A stretch of 64,000 nucleotides of DNA from Mesaphorura yosii (Eukaryota; Arthropoda; Collembola; Poduromorpha; Tullbergiidae). The translations under genes and the position numbers were made by a program. The stretch covers positions 43,988-107,987 of the forward strand of contig WIXG01000275.1 in NCBI GenBank assembly GCA_009869945.1, given 5' to 3'. The notes under the pieces are model-generated. The model made no database searches, was not told the origin of the DNA, and saw only the letters and a program-made list of their open reading frames with translations. How positions within the stretch are numbered: position 1 is the stretch's first letter; the number at the start of each line of letters is the position of its first letter. Shown here piece by piece: positions 40,264-52,461 of this stretch.

Positions 40264-40821
40264 CTAATCACCAAGCAACTGATTCACCAGGAGCTTCAGA
40301 AGCAGGTACAGGCGCTTCCACATTCGGATGAATTTTCCAATGGGCCCCAAGGGCTTCTTGGCTGTCTCGCATTCTGCAGTAGTTGCCTCGTCGTCGGATG
40401 AACTGTCGGCATCCGCCTCGGTTGCTGCCACTGCAGGGGCGGCGGATGCTGCGTTATCTGTCCCTATCTCAGGTGCTGCCTCTGCATTTTCTGCCGCCCT
40501 ATCCGCGCCAGTAGCCATACTATTAGTCAGTTGTGAAATTGCGGCAGCCACTTGTGGGGTCAGGGCCGCCGCCGCGGCGGAGCGAGAGTTATCCTGAGAG
40601 CTCACGTCCATCGCTCCATCACCTCCATTGTAAGCTCTATAACTTCTGCGGTAGCTTCTGCGGAGTGGCCTGTCGTCCTCGTCATATTGGGCCTGCAAAT
40701 TAACACACATTTTAAATCAACCACGGTCTTTAGAAATAAGGTACATATGTAGTCATACCGTAGCCAGATGAACCACAGCAGTCACCACGATCAAAACGCC
40801 GAAAGTCGTCAACAGCTTCAT
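40264..40821 (-). CDS. Alanine-rich secreted protein 2, function unknown
   Basis: Two exons, 40759-40821 and 40264-40692, encode 163 aa in phase. Exon 1 gives the signal peptide MKLLTTFGVLIVVTAVVHLA. The mature protein starts with a charged Tyr/Arg-rich segment (QYDEDDRPLRRSYRRSYRAY). An Ala-rich middle follows (AAAAALTPQVAAAISQLTNS, then Glu/Ala stretches and SSSDDEATTAE), and it ends in a basic amphipathic, hydrophobic tail (GKFIRMWKRLYLLLKLLVNQ). An AATAAA on the minus strand (40201-40206 as TTTATT) lies about 60 bp past the stop. The tail resembles a membrane-active or self-assembly helix, but no family is recognised. Same gene layout and strand as the alanine-rich gene at 38.5 kb. Confidence 0.78.
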
Positions 40822-42221
40822 CTTGTCGAATCTTGCCAATGCAGATTGGATGCGATTTGCAGTTCCGTTTGAAGGGAAAAGTGAGAATGAAACATCGAGA
40901 TCGAACGCCCTTTTATTACGTTTTCTGCCAGCACTCAACGTCGAGTCCTTTTTAGTACTCGCCGGCATAGGAGGTCAAGTTGTTTACAGGTGCCAAAAGT
41001 TCCTCGTGCATTTGTCTCATTGTCAAATTGCCGAAAACCGCAGACAGCAAAGAACAAACGTCACCGTCACCTGAGAACAAGAGGTTCGACTGGGATTTTG
41101 TGCAAGATGCGAAATGCAGTCGATTAACGTCAATAATTCACGAATAAATGAATCACACATGAGTTTGAAGTGAATTTAGCGAGCTGGAGCAGGAAACACG
41201 TTCTCTCTGACCTTCGTCAAAGACGGAATAATTCGGAGATTAACACGAATCGTGAATAATAAATCCGATTTATTTACACTTCTTACAAAACGTGACAAGG
41301 AACAACAACGAAAGAAACTAAATGCACCGGTTAAATAATTTAAGTCACACTTCATAGACACAACGCGCAACACAACACAAAATTAAAGTTAATCCTGGCA
41401 ATCGGTTTACGTGCTTATCGTGGAGAGTCTTTTGGATACGATGAAACTACTTAAGACTATTACTACTAGGCTAAGATTACGAATAGATGAGTTGGTTGTT
41501 AGTAATGTTTGAGAGATGCATCCATTCCGATTTACATTAGGATTATTAGCGCGACCACCTGCAAGCAAAAATCGGAGTTTAACATTCACATTTGCATTTA
41601 CAAGGAGAGAGGGTCATTAATTGTTAAATTTCGATTCACATGCCGTACTAAACTACCGCAAATTCAGATCACTGCATTGTTTTGCACTATCAGTCAATTA
41701 ATAGGTTCTTGGGTTTGGTTTTTTTTAAAGCAAAGGCTACTGATTTTGGCGTAGTTACACTAAACTTAAATTAATTCCCAGGCAAAATGCTAAATGCAGA
41801 CATGAACAAATATGAGGTTAAAGCTGAATTAAAGCATTATTAAGTGCAACTAATCTATTTCCCTTTCTATTTCTTCAACCATGCCCCATGCTGAATGCTG
41901 AGGGTTTTTCGATGCAAGATGATACTCCACAGATCAAGCTTCCGAACGTTCATTTTGAATATATTCTGCAAGACACAGATTAGTAGACACATAAATAATA
42001 ATTCCAACAAAATTATGAGCGAAACATAATTATTAATTGGAAGGCCAACCCAAAATGAGTCCCAATTAGTAATTTAGCAATGCAAAAGGATACCACAAAC
42101 TACAAGCATGCAACATGCAAACATTCCCAAGACAGAGCCCGGCCAAAGCCCATTAAGAGGTACAGCTCGGTGGTCACTAGAATTATATGCTTTGAATCTA
42201 CAGCCTTGTACAAAATGAGAA
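40822..42221. other. Intergenic, alanine-rich gene 2 to MMP 3' end
   Basis: Holds the promoter of the alanine-rich gene and probably the MMP 3' UTR. A possible MMP C-terminal exon in this region could not be established. Open frames at 41.4-41.75 kb lack support. Confidence 0.45.
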
Positions 42222-45200
42222 TTAACCAATCCAAGAATCAAACACTTTCCACCAGCCCCTACTTGCTGGAAAGCGTCTATCGTGACGATTCGTTGCAGTA
42301 GTAGTAGTAGAAGGAATGCTACTCGTCCTAGACGTAGTTGTCGGGAATAAGTTACCTGATTCAGCAGACACATCATCCATGTAGTCTGCTACGGAGTTGG
42401 AGTTACCAACATTTACGTTTACATTATTATTGTTATTGTTTCGCATCGCAGATGTGCCCAGGGCATCACAGCCGTACCACCAATTCTCCGTGAGGCGTGG
42501 GAAAGGAGGGTCAGTCTGGTCAACCTGCAAGTAGAAAAATAGATTTGCAAAATGTGTAATGCGCATCAATCGAAGTGCCCGGAATCCGGGGCGCGGTCTG
42601 ACGGGAAAACAACTTTAAGATCTTCTCCGAAATCCGGTGGAGTTTTGTGCGGAAACGCTTCCAAGTAAAGTTACAACGCTTCCAAATTTTTCGTACTAAA
42701 CCTACCTTTGTCTACACCTATTCACCAGTGAGTCGGCATTGTCAAGAGCGTGTCTAAGGCTCCGGCTACGCCCTTAGAGTAGGCAACTAATTACTACGTA
42801 CTATCAATGGCTACGCCGGTCTCACGAACCGGGTCCGCCTACGGCGGCCCGTTTCGTGTGAACGCATCGTACGCTCGCTTCGCGCGGAACTGAACCTAGC
42901 CTGGCTAAATTAGTCAAACAGTTAAAGGTAAACGTCAACCTATTCACACCCAGCTCACAATCAACAGGATTGAAATCATTGCTTGCAGAAAACTGAGTAT
43001 CAGAATATTGGGAGCGCTGTAACTTTACTTGGTTGCGTTTCCGCACAAAAACTCCACCGGATTCAGACTCAGCATGGTCGAGTTAGTTTGGAATCGCTGG
43101 TTTCAGATATTTTCGGAGAAGACCTTAAAGTAAAGTCTAGCTGATCCGACTTACAGCGAAGGCTCTGTCGTTAAATCGCCAATATTTGTTGTCCTTGAAG
43201 AAGTACGTGAATCCGTTGTTGTAACGGAGCGCACCATCCAAATTGTTTGGAATTCCCTCCCAGTTTGAGATTGGTTTGGGATACCCGGGAGTGACCGGTG
43301 GACGACGAGAGGGGTCAAACCTCCAGTACTTGTCGCCCTTGAAGAAGTAGATTTTGCCGTTTCCTCCCCACACGAACGCAGCTGCAAGATAAGAACATGA
43401 GTAATGACGATTATTGGTTGAAACGAACATGATTACGCCTGTAATGTGTGTCTGCTTCACATACCGTCGAGATTAGGTGGAATTCCTTCGAACCCATCAT
43501 TGATATCTTTTGGATAGCCCGGGTCCATTGCCATATTCGTGAATCGCCAGTATTGAGATCCCTACGCATAGAAGAGACGAGACGCGCACCTAGTTAGCAC
43601 ATCTGTATGCTTTTAAAGAAATGTTGCGAACTTGCCGACTCCGAGCTTCTCAAAGTGATTTACCTTGAAAAAATAAGTTCTGTCGTTTGTCCAGGTGAAT
43701 GCTGCGTCCAGATTTGACGGGAGTCCATCGAAGTTCGATATTTTGCGTGGGTATCCGTCTTCAATGCCCGTATCGCTCAGCTTGTAGAATTCGTCACCTG
43801 TCGAAGACCCCAAATTATTCAGCACTGATATTTCTTTTCAAGGGTACTAGCTGACTCTACCAGCGATTTATCGCTGGCCTTAGAATTATCCCTGCAACAA
43901 CAAGAACTAGGACTACAGAACTCCGACAACTTGAAATTTGAATTAACTCCCAACTACAAGTTTCTAGGAACGGAGAGGCACGCTAAGGGTTTTAAGCTTT
44001 ATGTGTGGCTTGCCTCTTCGTTCAGTTTCAAGTTGAGAGTTCTTGTTGTTGCAGGGATAATTCTAAGGCCAGCGATAAGTCGCTGGTAGAGTCAGCTAGT
44101 ATGAAATTGAAGGAAGCAAGATATGAAGAGTGCAAGTTCTCTCGGCGAGGGGAAGTGTGAACCGGACAACGTGACTCAATTTCACGGAAATTATAAGAGT
44201 GAGATGAGACGGGAGGAATAGAAGAATTTCTCAGGAAACAATGCTCTGGGAACAATTTGCCGAGAACAATTCTCTGGAAACAATTTGTACGAAAACGGTC
44301 CTCTTTGTATTTTACGGCTAATTTGCAGTGAAAACATAGCTTGGAATTAAGATTGGTATTTTCAACAAATACTCTGCAACTAGTACCTTTGAATACATAC
44401 GTGGCTCCATCGGCCATGACTGTAATAGCATCCAGTCTTGGGTCGGAACACAGCTTGACCTTCGCCGGCTTTGGTGGCGCCGGAGTTACTCTGGAGCCTC
44501 CTCCATTGTTGCTGGAAGTGGGTCTTCGCGTTGTTGTGGTTCTTCGAGTTGTGGTGGTGGGCAATCTCTGTAGCTCTTTCTTCCCGTACAATGACTGCAA
44601 AAAAATCCAATTGAGAACTGTTCTACCAAGGTCAGAGTGTTGTTAATTTAGGTGATCATACTTGGATTGCAAGAACGTCATCTTCATGCAACTTGAAGGA
44701 CGGTTGGTAGCCCCTATAAAAGGGAGCCATGAGCGCTCCAGACACATCAGAATGTGAGAGACCCAGTGAATGTCCAAACTCGTGAGCAGCCACTTGAAAC
44801 AGATTTGTTCCGCGGAATGAACCAATACTCCACCTCTCTTCATCGTCGAAATGAGCATCGCCGCCGTAGACAGGGAAGTAGGCGTGCGCCAGTGTTCCAC
44901 CTTCTCCGTCGAACGCGTCTCCATCTCCGTGCTCCTTCCGCTCGAACCGGATCTCGATATTAGTTTTCGAGACGCCGGGCCCAGCTGGACGGAATGTGAG
45001 GTTGGTGTAGCGAGACCAGACGCTGAACGCGTCCTGCATTTCTTTGTCAACCTCGCCACGGTCCAGCAGGCTGGGGTACTTGGTCACTTTGTATGTCAGG
45101 TCTCTGACCCTCCATCGCGATCCTGCAGGGCAAGCGAACTAAAAATGAGAACATTCAGGCGTGCAAAAGACGGCAATGCAGTGTGTAATGAGTGATGAAC

Positions 45201-48200
45201 AGTAATCGATGGATCATTCATTTAATATTCAAGGTTACACGAAGTTGTTCCTCTGTAACTGCAATCAATATGATATGATTGGCCCTTTTAAATATTTCAG
45301 CCCAGACTTTGCACACGGGCAGGAAATTCGTCAGCACGGCCCATATTTAATGAATTGTCACTCATTTTTTCATTTTCCCTGCATGGAAAATTCGAAGGAC
45401 TTGCTTAAAGCCAGCATGAGAAGGAGTCACCGGGTATAGAAAACTCAGACTCACACAAGTATGTGTATCATATGACATGTGTTTACGGCACATAATTCCA
45501 GACAATTCCATGAATTCAGGTAAAACAAGACCGCAAGACATAGAACATGAATATTTGAATAGGCGAGAAGCTATTTCCCCGAAATTGAGTTGAACTTCAA
45601 AGGAAATTATCAGACTAGCTCAACAAAGGACATGGGAGTGAGTGTGTTGTGCCTTGGCGAGTGAAGGATGGCACTTTCCTGACGTGACGCTCGACGGTGT
45701 GTTCAGTAAACCTTGACTTTATTGCATTCAACCTTTGCGTGTCACTGTCACTCATATCTCCTCCGGTTTAGTTATGGTTTATGGATTATGGATTTTCTCA
45801 TTTTCCAGAAATTCACCGTGCACCACTCCTTCTCATTACCTTGGAGTGCGAATCGCTTCCTTCGCTTGGCGTCGTGTCCCACGCGGTCCCGCACTCCGCA
45901 TCTTGGCATGCTCATGAGTTTTACAGTCTCTTCGTCGAGTTCTCCAGTCTGATTAATGCCAGCGAATAGCTGAAAGTCTTTAATAGCACCGGACATGTCG
46001 AGCAGGGCGGCTGAGCCGGCCTTCATGGAGGTTTTGTCCAGCCAGCCGTATTGTGACAGGTACATCTGAAAATTGGGAGAGCAAACAAGAAATTAATTCA
46101 TTTCGCCATGCGACACACGCACGCTAATGACACTTCAATTCCAAGGCAAAGACAATGTTGGCGATGAAAATTAATAATTCGCATGTGACCGCTGGAAATT
46201 GATAGCACACAATTCAGGTCTAGGCTGCCAGGCTGCAAGCTCGTGGCGAAATTGGAATTACGCCATTAAGAGTACGTTCTGTGGTTCTGTCAACTCATTG
46301 AATATTTATGCGTGTGTGAATTAGGATTTGTCGTGCGTTGACTATGAACGCCGTCTCACCTGATTTGCTCTGCTTTGTTTCACTTTTCGCACCTATCACG
46401 ACAAAATGAGAATGAGAACGAGTCGTTATCGATCCCGCACCAGTTCCAGTACCCCACATACGCATTGAGCCTGCGTTATTGCAGTGGTTAATGGAAAAGC
46501 ACTTGCTCCACATCAAGCACAGGTGACAGGAGAACTTAAAAAGCGCTCTGTAACCGAAAGTAGGCTATTAATCTCGGCCCATGTGCAATCATGTGAATGT
46601 GCTGTGTACTGTGTACACTGCTCTCGCAAAATTGGGCCGGGTAATTTCTGTTTGCTTATGATACGGTTCGGTATGGGAAGGCGGTTTTGGTTTGTTATTG
46701 CACGGATTGAATGAACTTGGCTTGGCCGGTCTTGGTCAAGTAGCAACGCAGAATGTAAGTATGGCATGTCAACATTCGCAACACGGAAAATTGTGTATTG
46801 TATCGTGCCGTGTGTGTAGTACATAATGCATGTTTAGACTTTTAAACAAGACTTTCTCTTAGCGTGGCGAAAGGATCCAGAAACTAGTTCAAGGCCGTAT
46901 TTGAACTCTACTTACAAAACTTAATTGCGCTGAGGGTCAATGCTTAGCGCTTGAAACGTTTGCTGAGCACGAAAGGGACTTTAGCCCAATTCGGCTAGGA
47001 CGCCTTGGTCAAGTTTAAATTTCTCAACTCTGGAGTGGCCATAAAAGGATGAAATGAAATTGGAGCATCACGATTTATGGTTAAAATGGCCATGTTGTCC
47101 TTCATGCTGGCGTTCCAGTATTGCAGGCACTAATTAAATGAGTTAAAATCTATTTGCGGAAGGCAAAACAACGCAACGACAGAAGTCTCTGAAGGTTCAT
47201 TTCTGTGTTTCCAAATATTTAAGAAGTGGAAATTATCGACAGCTGCAAGTAAAATTCCGTTGAAAAGTTTGCCATTTTACTCAAATACGGAACACAAAAC
47301 TGAAAGTTCGGTCTGCCATGTTTCGGTGAAGAGCAAAGGAAGGAACGTCTGTTGTATGCTACCGTCGACTATTTACGCATAAGACAATTAGATAATTGCA
47401 ACGAACTATTGCCCTGTGCTATGGTGTGGCGTTGATGCGTTGATGATGCTGATGACTCACTCATTTAAGTTTGTATCTCTAATAACAGAGCAACCAGCAC
47501 TAGCTTGTTCGTCATTCATTACTTTGCCAAAGTAATGCCTTACTGTATTACCTGTCGTTAGCAGTAATGAGCATCAGCCTCAACATCAGCCTCAGGTATT
47601 GTGACTCATCTCGCAACACTGCGGCACCGGCACGGCATGACAGGAGAACCACTCATCTCTTTCTGAATCTGCTTCACACATACGCACTCGCACTCAGACT
47701 TGTTGCGAAGTTACGCTTTCAAAAGAGCAAACAGCGAAAGTCATTCAATGTTCACGCTATTTTTATTGTGCTCTCTTGAACTGCGCTTGAGACACGCGTG
47801 TAGGACGAGATTATGGTAAACTATGGAGATGATTTGCTTTAAATGCCCGGATTCAAGGCCCGTCGGAGGTTCGACAGCCGACTCGCTGGTCAGAAATCAG
47901 AAATCATTCACCTTTGAGTTCGGATGGGATTATTGTTGATCATATGATCAGAACCACAACAATTGCAAATTGGATTGGTACATTTGCTTTGTTGCTTTGT
48001 TGTTATGTTGTGTAGTTCTGATTCGGTATCTCAGTTCATTCATTCGATTTGGTTGTACCTGTGCTCGGTAATTCTCATCATGACTCACACATTGTTTGTA
48101 TAACTGTCACGTATCAACCCTGCTCTTTGTGCCTTGCGAATTGCGATGGGCATGTGCAAATGGTAACATGAGCTTCAAAAATTCACTGGAATTTGAATTT

Positions 48201-49228
48201 AGGAGAGATAAACATTCTCGAGGCTTGACTCTTTGTCCAGGACTGATGGACTGAAAATAAAGGAAGCGCAATCTGAGTCATCTTGTTTGCAGTGCAGGTC
48301 GAGCTGCTTTTGTAATCTAATTCTAATTATGGCAGGCTCTCTGGTCAATTTGAGATTTTATGAATGAATTGAGTGTGGTCGAGAAACTGCAGTGCGTGCG
48401 CGTGCGATGACAAGTCACTAAGTACAATCGCATTTCCTGAGTTATGATTCACACTGCCGATGATTATTAATTGGGAAATTTGGGTTTTGGGTGAAGGTTC
48501 GGCTACAAGCACGGAAGTGGAAATAGAAAGAGCGTTGACTCCCATTATACATTCTAAGCTCGCATTCTCATTTCCCATATGTAAAAGATTACATAGAAAA
48601 GGAAGCCAAAGACGTAAGGCTAAGATGACGAGCTAACACAGATTACAGGCAGGGTAGCCAGTAAGCAGTAATTGGCTTAATTCATGAATCAAAACATTGC
48701 AAACTCTGTTTGGGTAAGTCGATGTGCGAAAACAGCGCAATGAGCAAAAGGTCAGTTATGTCAAATCAATTCAACCAGAGATGATACGAACTACCTCGAC
48801 ATTTAAGTCGAACGAACCTCTGTAATCTGTATCGATCACAAGATGCGATAACGGAATTTAAGCTCTCCCGGCTCCAGCCTCGCTTCGCATTTAAATTAAT
48901 GCAACTTCTCTTTATTCCAGCAATTTTTACGCCGAGCGCCAATAAAAACTTTATGGAAGGTGTAACAAATCCTGGTGTGTAATCAAGCGAGTGTTCTGTG
49001 TTGGTTACTTACCATTGCTCCAGCGTCCGTTTTTATTGGAACTGTATTCACGAGGTTGGAGCCTAGCGTCAGTATCAGGTACCAAAGTGCGAATACTGAA
49101 GACACTGAAGACGCCCATGTCCGTGTTCGGGCACGAGTTGCCGCTGTCTTCTCTTGGCAAGGTGATTGGTCTGGTGAGTATTCGTGATTGCTTTCGCTGT
49201 GATCCATGCTTTCTGCTGGTACTGGCAT
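42222..49228 (-). CDS. Matrix metalloproteinase with hemopexin domain
   Basis: Zinc endopeptidase that remodels extracellular matrix. Eight exons: 49013-49228, 45840-46065, 44662-45122, 44387-44594, 43664-43797, 43465-43561, 43155-43381 and 42222-42524; 623 aa in frame. Residues 39-60 are hydrophobic (FALWYLILTLGSNLV) but follow 38 polar residues. The propeptide carries the cysteine switch MPRCGVRD, then a furin-type site KRRKR. The catalytic zinc site is HEFGHSLGLSHS, with the Met-turn in SGALMAP. A Thr/Arg hinge (TTTTRRTTTTRRP) leads to four hemopexin blades bounded by Cys in VKLCSDP and WWYGC. The tail is Asn/Thr-rich and ends at 42222; it shows no clear TM or GPI segment. The Met at 49228 is the first in-frame ATG; 49207 is the alternative. 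Intron 1 is 2.9 kb. Confidence 0.92.
42605..43140. mobile_element. Inverted-repeat element in MMP intron 7
   Basis: The left arm (about 42611-42690) and right arm (about 43009-43134) are reverse complements over some 70-80 bp. The shared core is CCGGTGGAGTTTT, then GTGCGGAAACGC and AAGTAAAGTTAC. Small mismatches occur, and the right arm has an extra segment of about 45 bp. The interior is unusually GC-rich and rich in short palindromes for this window. No coding potential; no target duplication was identified. It could be a fold-back or a diverged MITE. Confidence 0.55.
43847..44099. mobile_element. MITE with 62-bp terminal inverted repeats in MMP intron 4
   Basis: Begins CTAGCTGACTCTACCAGCGA and ends with its reverse complement. 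The arms match over 62 bp with one mismatch, then diverge by an indel. TA dinucleotides flank both ends (43845-43846 and 44100-44101), as expected for a Tc1/mariner-type target duplication. Each arm contains a small hairpin (CCAGCGA and TCGCTGG). Length 253 bp, non-coding. It lies between MMP exons 4 and 5, and open reading through it is not a real coding region. Confidence 0.7.
46066..49012. other. MMP intron 1
   Basis: 2.9 kb between the signal/anchor exon and the propeptide exon. Several short open frames are present (for example 46484-46824, 47567-47779) without domains or splice partners. Nothing else recognised. Confidence 0.5.
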
Positions 49229-52200
49229 GCCACTGTCACTGTCAACGGCCCGCTGTCGGTGGTTAAGATTCAGGCCCTGATTCCGATGTATGCCGATGTC
49301 AACTGCTTGGACTGGACTCCTCAAGGTTCAAAACTCACTTCTCACGTGCGCCTTGCCTGCTTGTACGGTGCGAACTGTTTGTGATCCACCCACCCTCAAT
49401 AAAAACACTCAGGCAGCTTATCGCTGACTCCGACGGTGACGTGGTGTTGGTGTTGTGCTGATAACAATTTTCGCAAATACCTTCACCCGAGTCCCGTATT
49501 CCGTTCTCGTATCTCGTATCAGCACTGTAATGTAATTTGCTAATAAATGTAATTCGAACTCGAAGGTACGCTGGCACACAACACAACAAAACGAGGGCAG
49601 TGTTCTCAATTTCCCGTGCCACTGATACGCGGTTCTCGAATGCTGGAATTAATCGGACTGACGGACGCGGACTGTTGTGGGCAAATTGAGACTGGGGCTA
49701 GAACAGCAGCGTTAGCGCTTAGCGTGGCCGAAATTACTGCCCTAAGCTCTTGTGTCGTGTCGTGCAATCAACTGAGTCACAAACAGCCGACTGCTGTACG
49801 CTTTTTATCATTGCGAATATTTTGTAAATTGTGTACTGCTTTGGGTGCTGCAGTCGCAGTCGTGCCTCGTTGTTGTTAATAACCGATTTTGTGATTCATT
49901 GCACACCACGCCACGCCAAGCTGGCCAGACAGTACGGGCTAAGAAAAGGAAAATATTAAAGTACTTCACATGCCATACGCAACTTTTGCCATTCGCCTTC
50001 GTCAAGTTTGTGGTACTTGTTTTTTGCATGCCACTTGCAAGCACTAAACACGAAACACTAACCTGTTCAATTTCATCCATATTCATAACGCGCACGGTGT
50101 ACGAGCCGCAATTGAGAATGCCAAAGCCAAAGCCAAAGCCAAGTTCACTGCTGTCTTGCCGTGCTGACGGTAAAATTTCTGGTAGTTGGCACATGCTGCT
50201 GGACAAAGAGCAATTCGCTTGACTTAACGATTACCACTGCGGTGGCAATTGCAGTTACGTAATTAGTCGTGATCGTGATTGTCTGACACGCTAAATGCTG
50301 ATATCACACTGGAGTCAACCTGTGACTTATCCATGGGCCGGTAGCGAGCCGCACATAATCCAGCCACAGACTCACAAAGCGCCTCGCCTGTGTGACACAC
50401 CGGATACTGAAGTTGCGAGGAAATTCGCCAATTATTTGCCAATATAACTCCACAATTTGCGTAAATGGCGTGAACTCGTAAATCACATCCGGATCCTCGT
50501 AAGCATTGAGTAATTTATTTACCGGATCACTGAATGTAAATCGAAAGCTGTCGATGAATCAGTAATATAGTTATGCACATGCGAATTTGATCAGCGTATA
50601 CTCGTTTACGATTACATCGAATTGATCAGGCAAGGCGATGTGATTAATGCGGGAGCACACACAAATGCAAAAATTGTGCTTGACAATCGTTCAATTACGT
50701 AGGATTCGTGTAGCCTGACCAATTACTGATCTTTGCATAATGTTGTTGTTTCAATTCCCTCATGTACACATACAACCCGTTGAAGCACTTGCAATTCATC
50801 TGGCTAATGTCCATTTCTTCGTCGTTTGTTCATTTTGGACCTCATTTAATGCATTTCCTTCAGCTTCCGTAAAATTGCCTTTGTCGAATCATGACAAATG
50901 ACAATGACCCTTGATGTTCCTTTTGTTGCAGCCAATTAGCCAATAAGCACATAGTATCAACATAAAGGACACACTTGCGAATTACGAGCAAGTGTGTCTG
51001 GTTGTTTTGTGCTCTTCACTCTTTGCGGAAACATCGCCCGGAAGAAGTTGTCAGAATGAATCATAATCATGACCAGCAAGGTAAGCGACAAGTTCACACA
51101 ACTATGGAATCCGTCATAATGTTGATTTGTTAAGAAATGGCTGATTGAGGTCAGTATTAATGTGAAAATCCGAGAGCCAACGGTCATCTCAGCCCGTATT
51201 TTATGCAGCTGAAACAACACTCACAAAAATTCCTACTTTCAATTTCGTGGGTGTACTCTTCAATAACTTATAAAGGTTAAACGGTGTAGAAAACGCTTCT
51301 GAGTTCTCAGTTCTTCAAAAGACGGTTTTTTAAGCTCAAGTAGGATTATTTCAGTATTTTTGGCCGACTGCGGCTGGTGGCTCAGTTGTGTAATCCAGCT
51401 TCTTGGAGGTCGGGTTGAGCGGATTGAATTCCGGTTTGGGCGCGAGCTCGACTGAGAGTTAAAACTCTGCATATGGGGTGAGTCTGCAAGGACCCTAGCC
51501 TGTTCTCTTGGCCAGTACATGTAGATAGTCCGTGTCCGGCTAGGGTGCAGCAAGGCTCGGGGGCCCAGCACGCTCACCTCGTGATGGGTGATTACACTGT
51601 ATGTCAGTCCAGGCGGGTGTTTAAGACCTCAACCCAAAATTTTTTGCATTATTTGTAAGGTATATTTTGCTGGCTGCAGCTCCTATACTTTGTGTCAAAC
51701 CATTCATTGATTTTTTAAAGATTAGATTAGATGTTTGAATTGTTGGTGGCAAATATGATTTTCATTTAATTTTCACGAAAACACTAATTTTATAATGATC
51801 ATTTTATGACCAAGTGGTTCACCGGAAGAAAACAAACGCTCAACTATTAATAGTCTGGAACAGCCCGCATTAATAATGCGCTTAGTTCTTCCTGAATTCC
51901 TGTCCGCAAATATTTTGCTCATTTTTGATGGAGTTGTTGATCTCACACCCTCGCCTTCGACAAGAATGCAACCAATCTATCACTGGCCACAAAGTAACCG
52001 CAAGTGACAAGCCCGTCCAGACTTGCTCAGACAGTCAAGCATCCACGTGAATCACGAACTTTTTATTATCGTCTTTTGAATTGATCTGCGTTCCTGGAAT
52101 TGCATTAAAACTTGTTTTGTGCAGGAGAGTGCAAGTGCGATCCGCCCCAGCAGCGGCGTAAGTTGTAGTCGCAGTCGCAGCGTGCACAGATGACAATCTC

Positions 52201-52461
52201 AAATTAGTCAGTGTGCAGAAATACCATACAAAACAAAAGGTAGTTACGGATTGACGAGATGCAGTCGTCGTGATTCGTTTGCTTCCAATTTCACACTCGC
52301 ACGGAAAATACGCCTGAATGACTAACGTTGGAGTTAAAGGTAATGCACGTGGAATGCAAACACATCTTCGCTTGATGCATTATAAATTAAACTCGATTTT
52401 ATTTCCAATAATTCATAACTCTTACTTTTGGCGTAAATGAGAATGAAACTTTGAACTTGTA
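49229..52461. other. Intergenic upstream of MMP
   Basis: 3.2 kb with no supported gene apart from a SINE-like patch at about 51.36-51.64 kb. Open frames in 49.3-50.2 kb overlap on both strands and show no family features. It should contain the MMP promoter. Confidence 0.5.
51355..51640. mobile_element. Candidate tRNA-derived SINE
   Basis: A GC-rich island in AT-rich DNA. It starts with an A-box-like TGGCTCAGTTG at about 51377. About 45 bp on is a B-box-like GGATTGAATTCCG. A unique GC-rich body and an A/T-rich end (CCCAAAATTTTTTGC) follow. Spacing fits a pol III promoter of a tRNA-derived SINE. No target duplication was identified, and a second copy is not visible in this window, so this is tentative. 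Confidence 0.35.

Noticed and set aside
44028-44390. Extension of the MMP hinge exon frame through 44028
   Set aside because: It runs through the GT donor at 44385-44386 into a MITE; the spliced frame continues to the hemopexin blade in phase.
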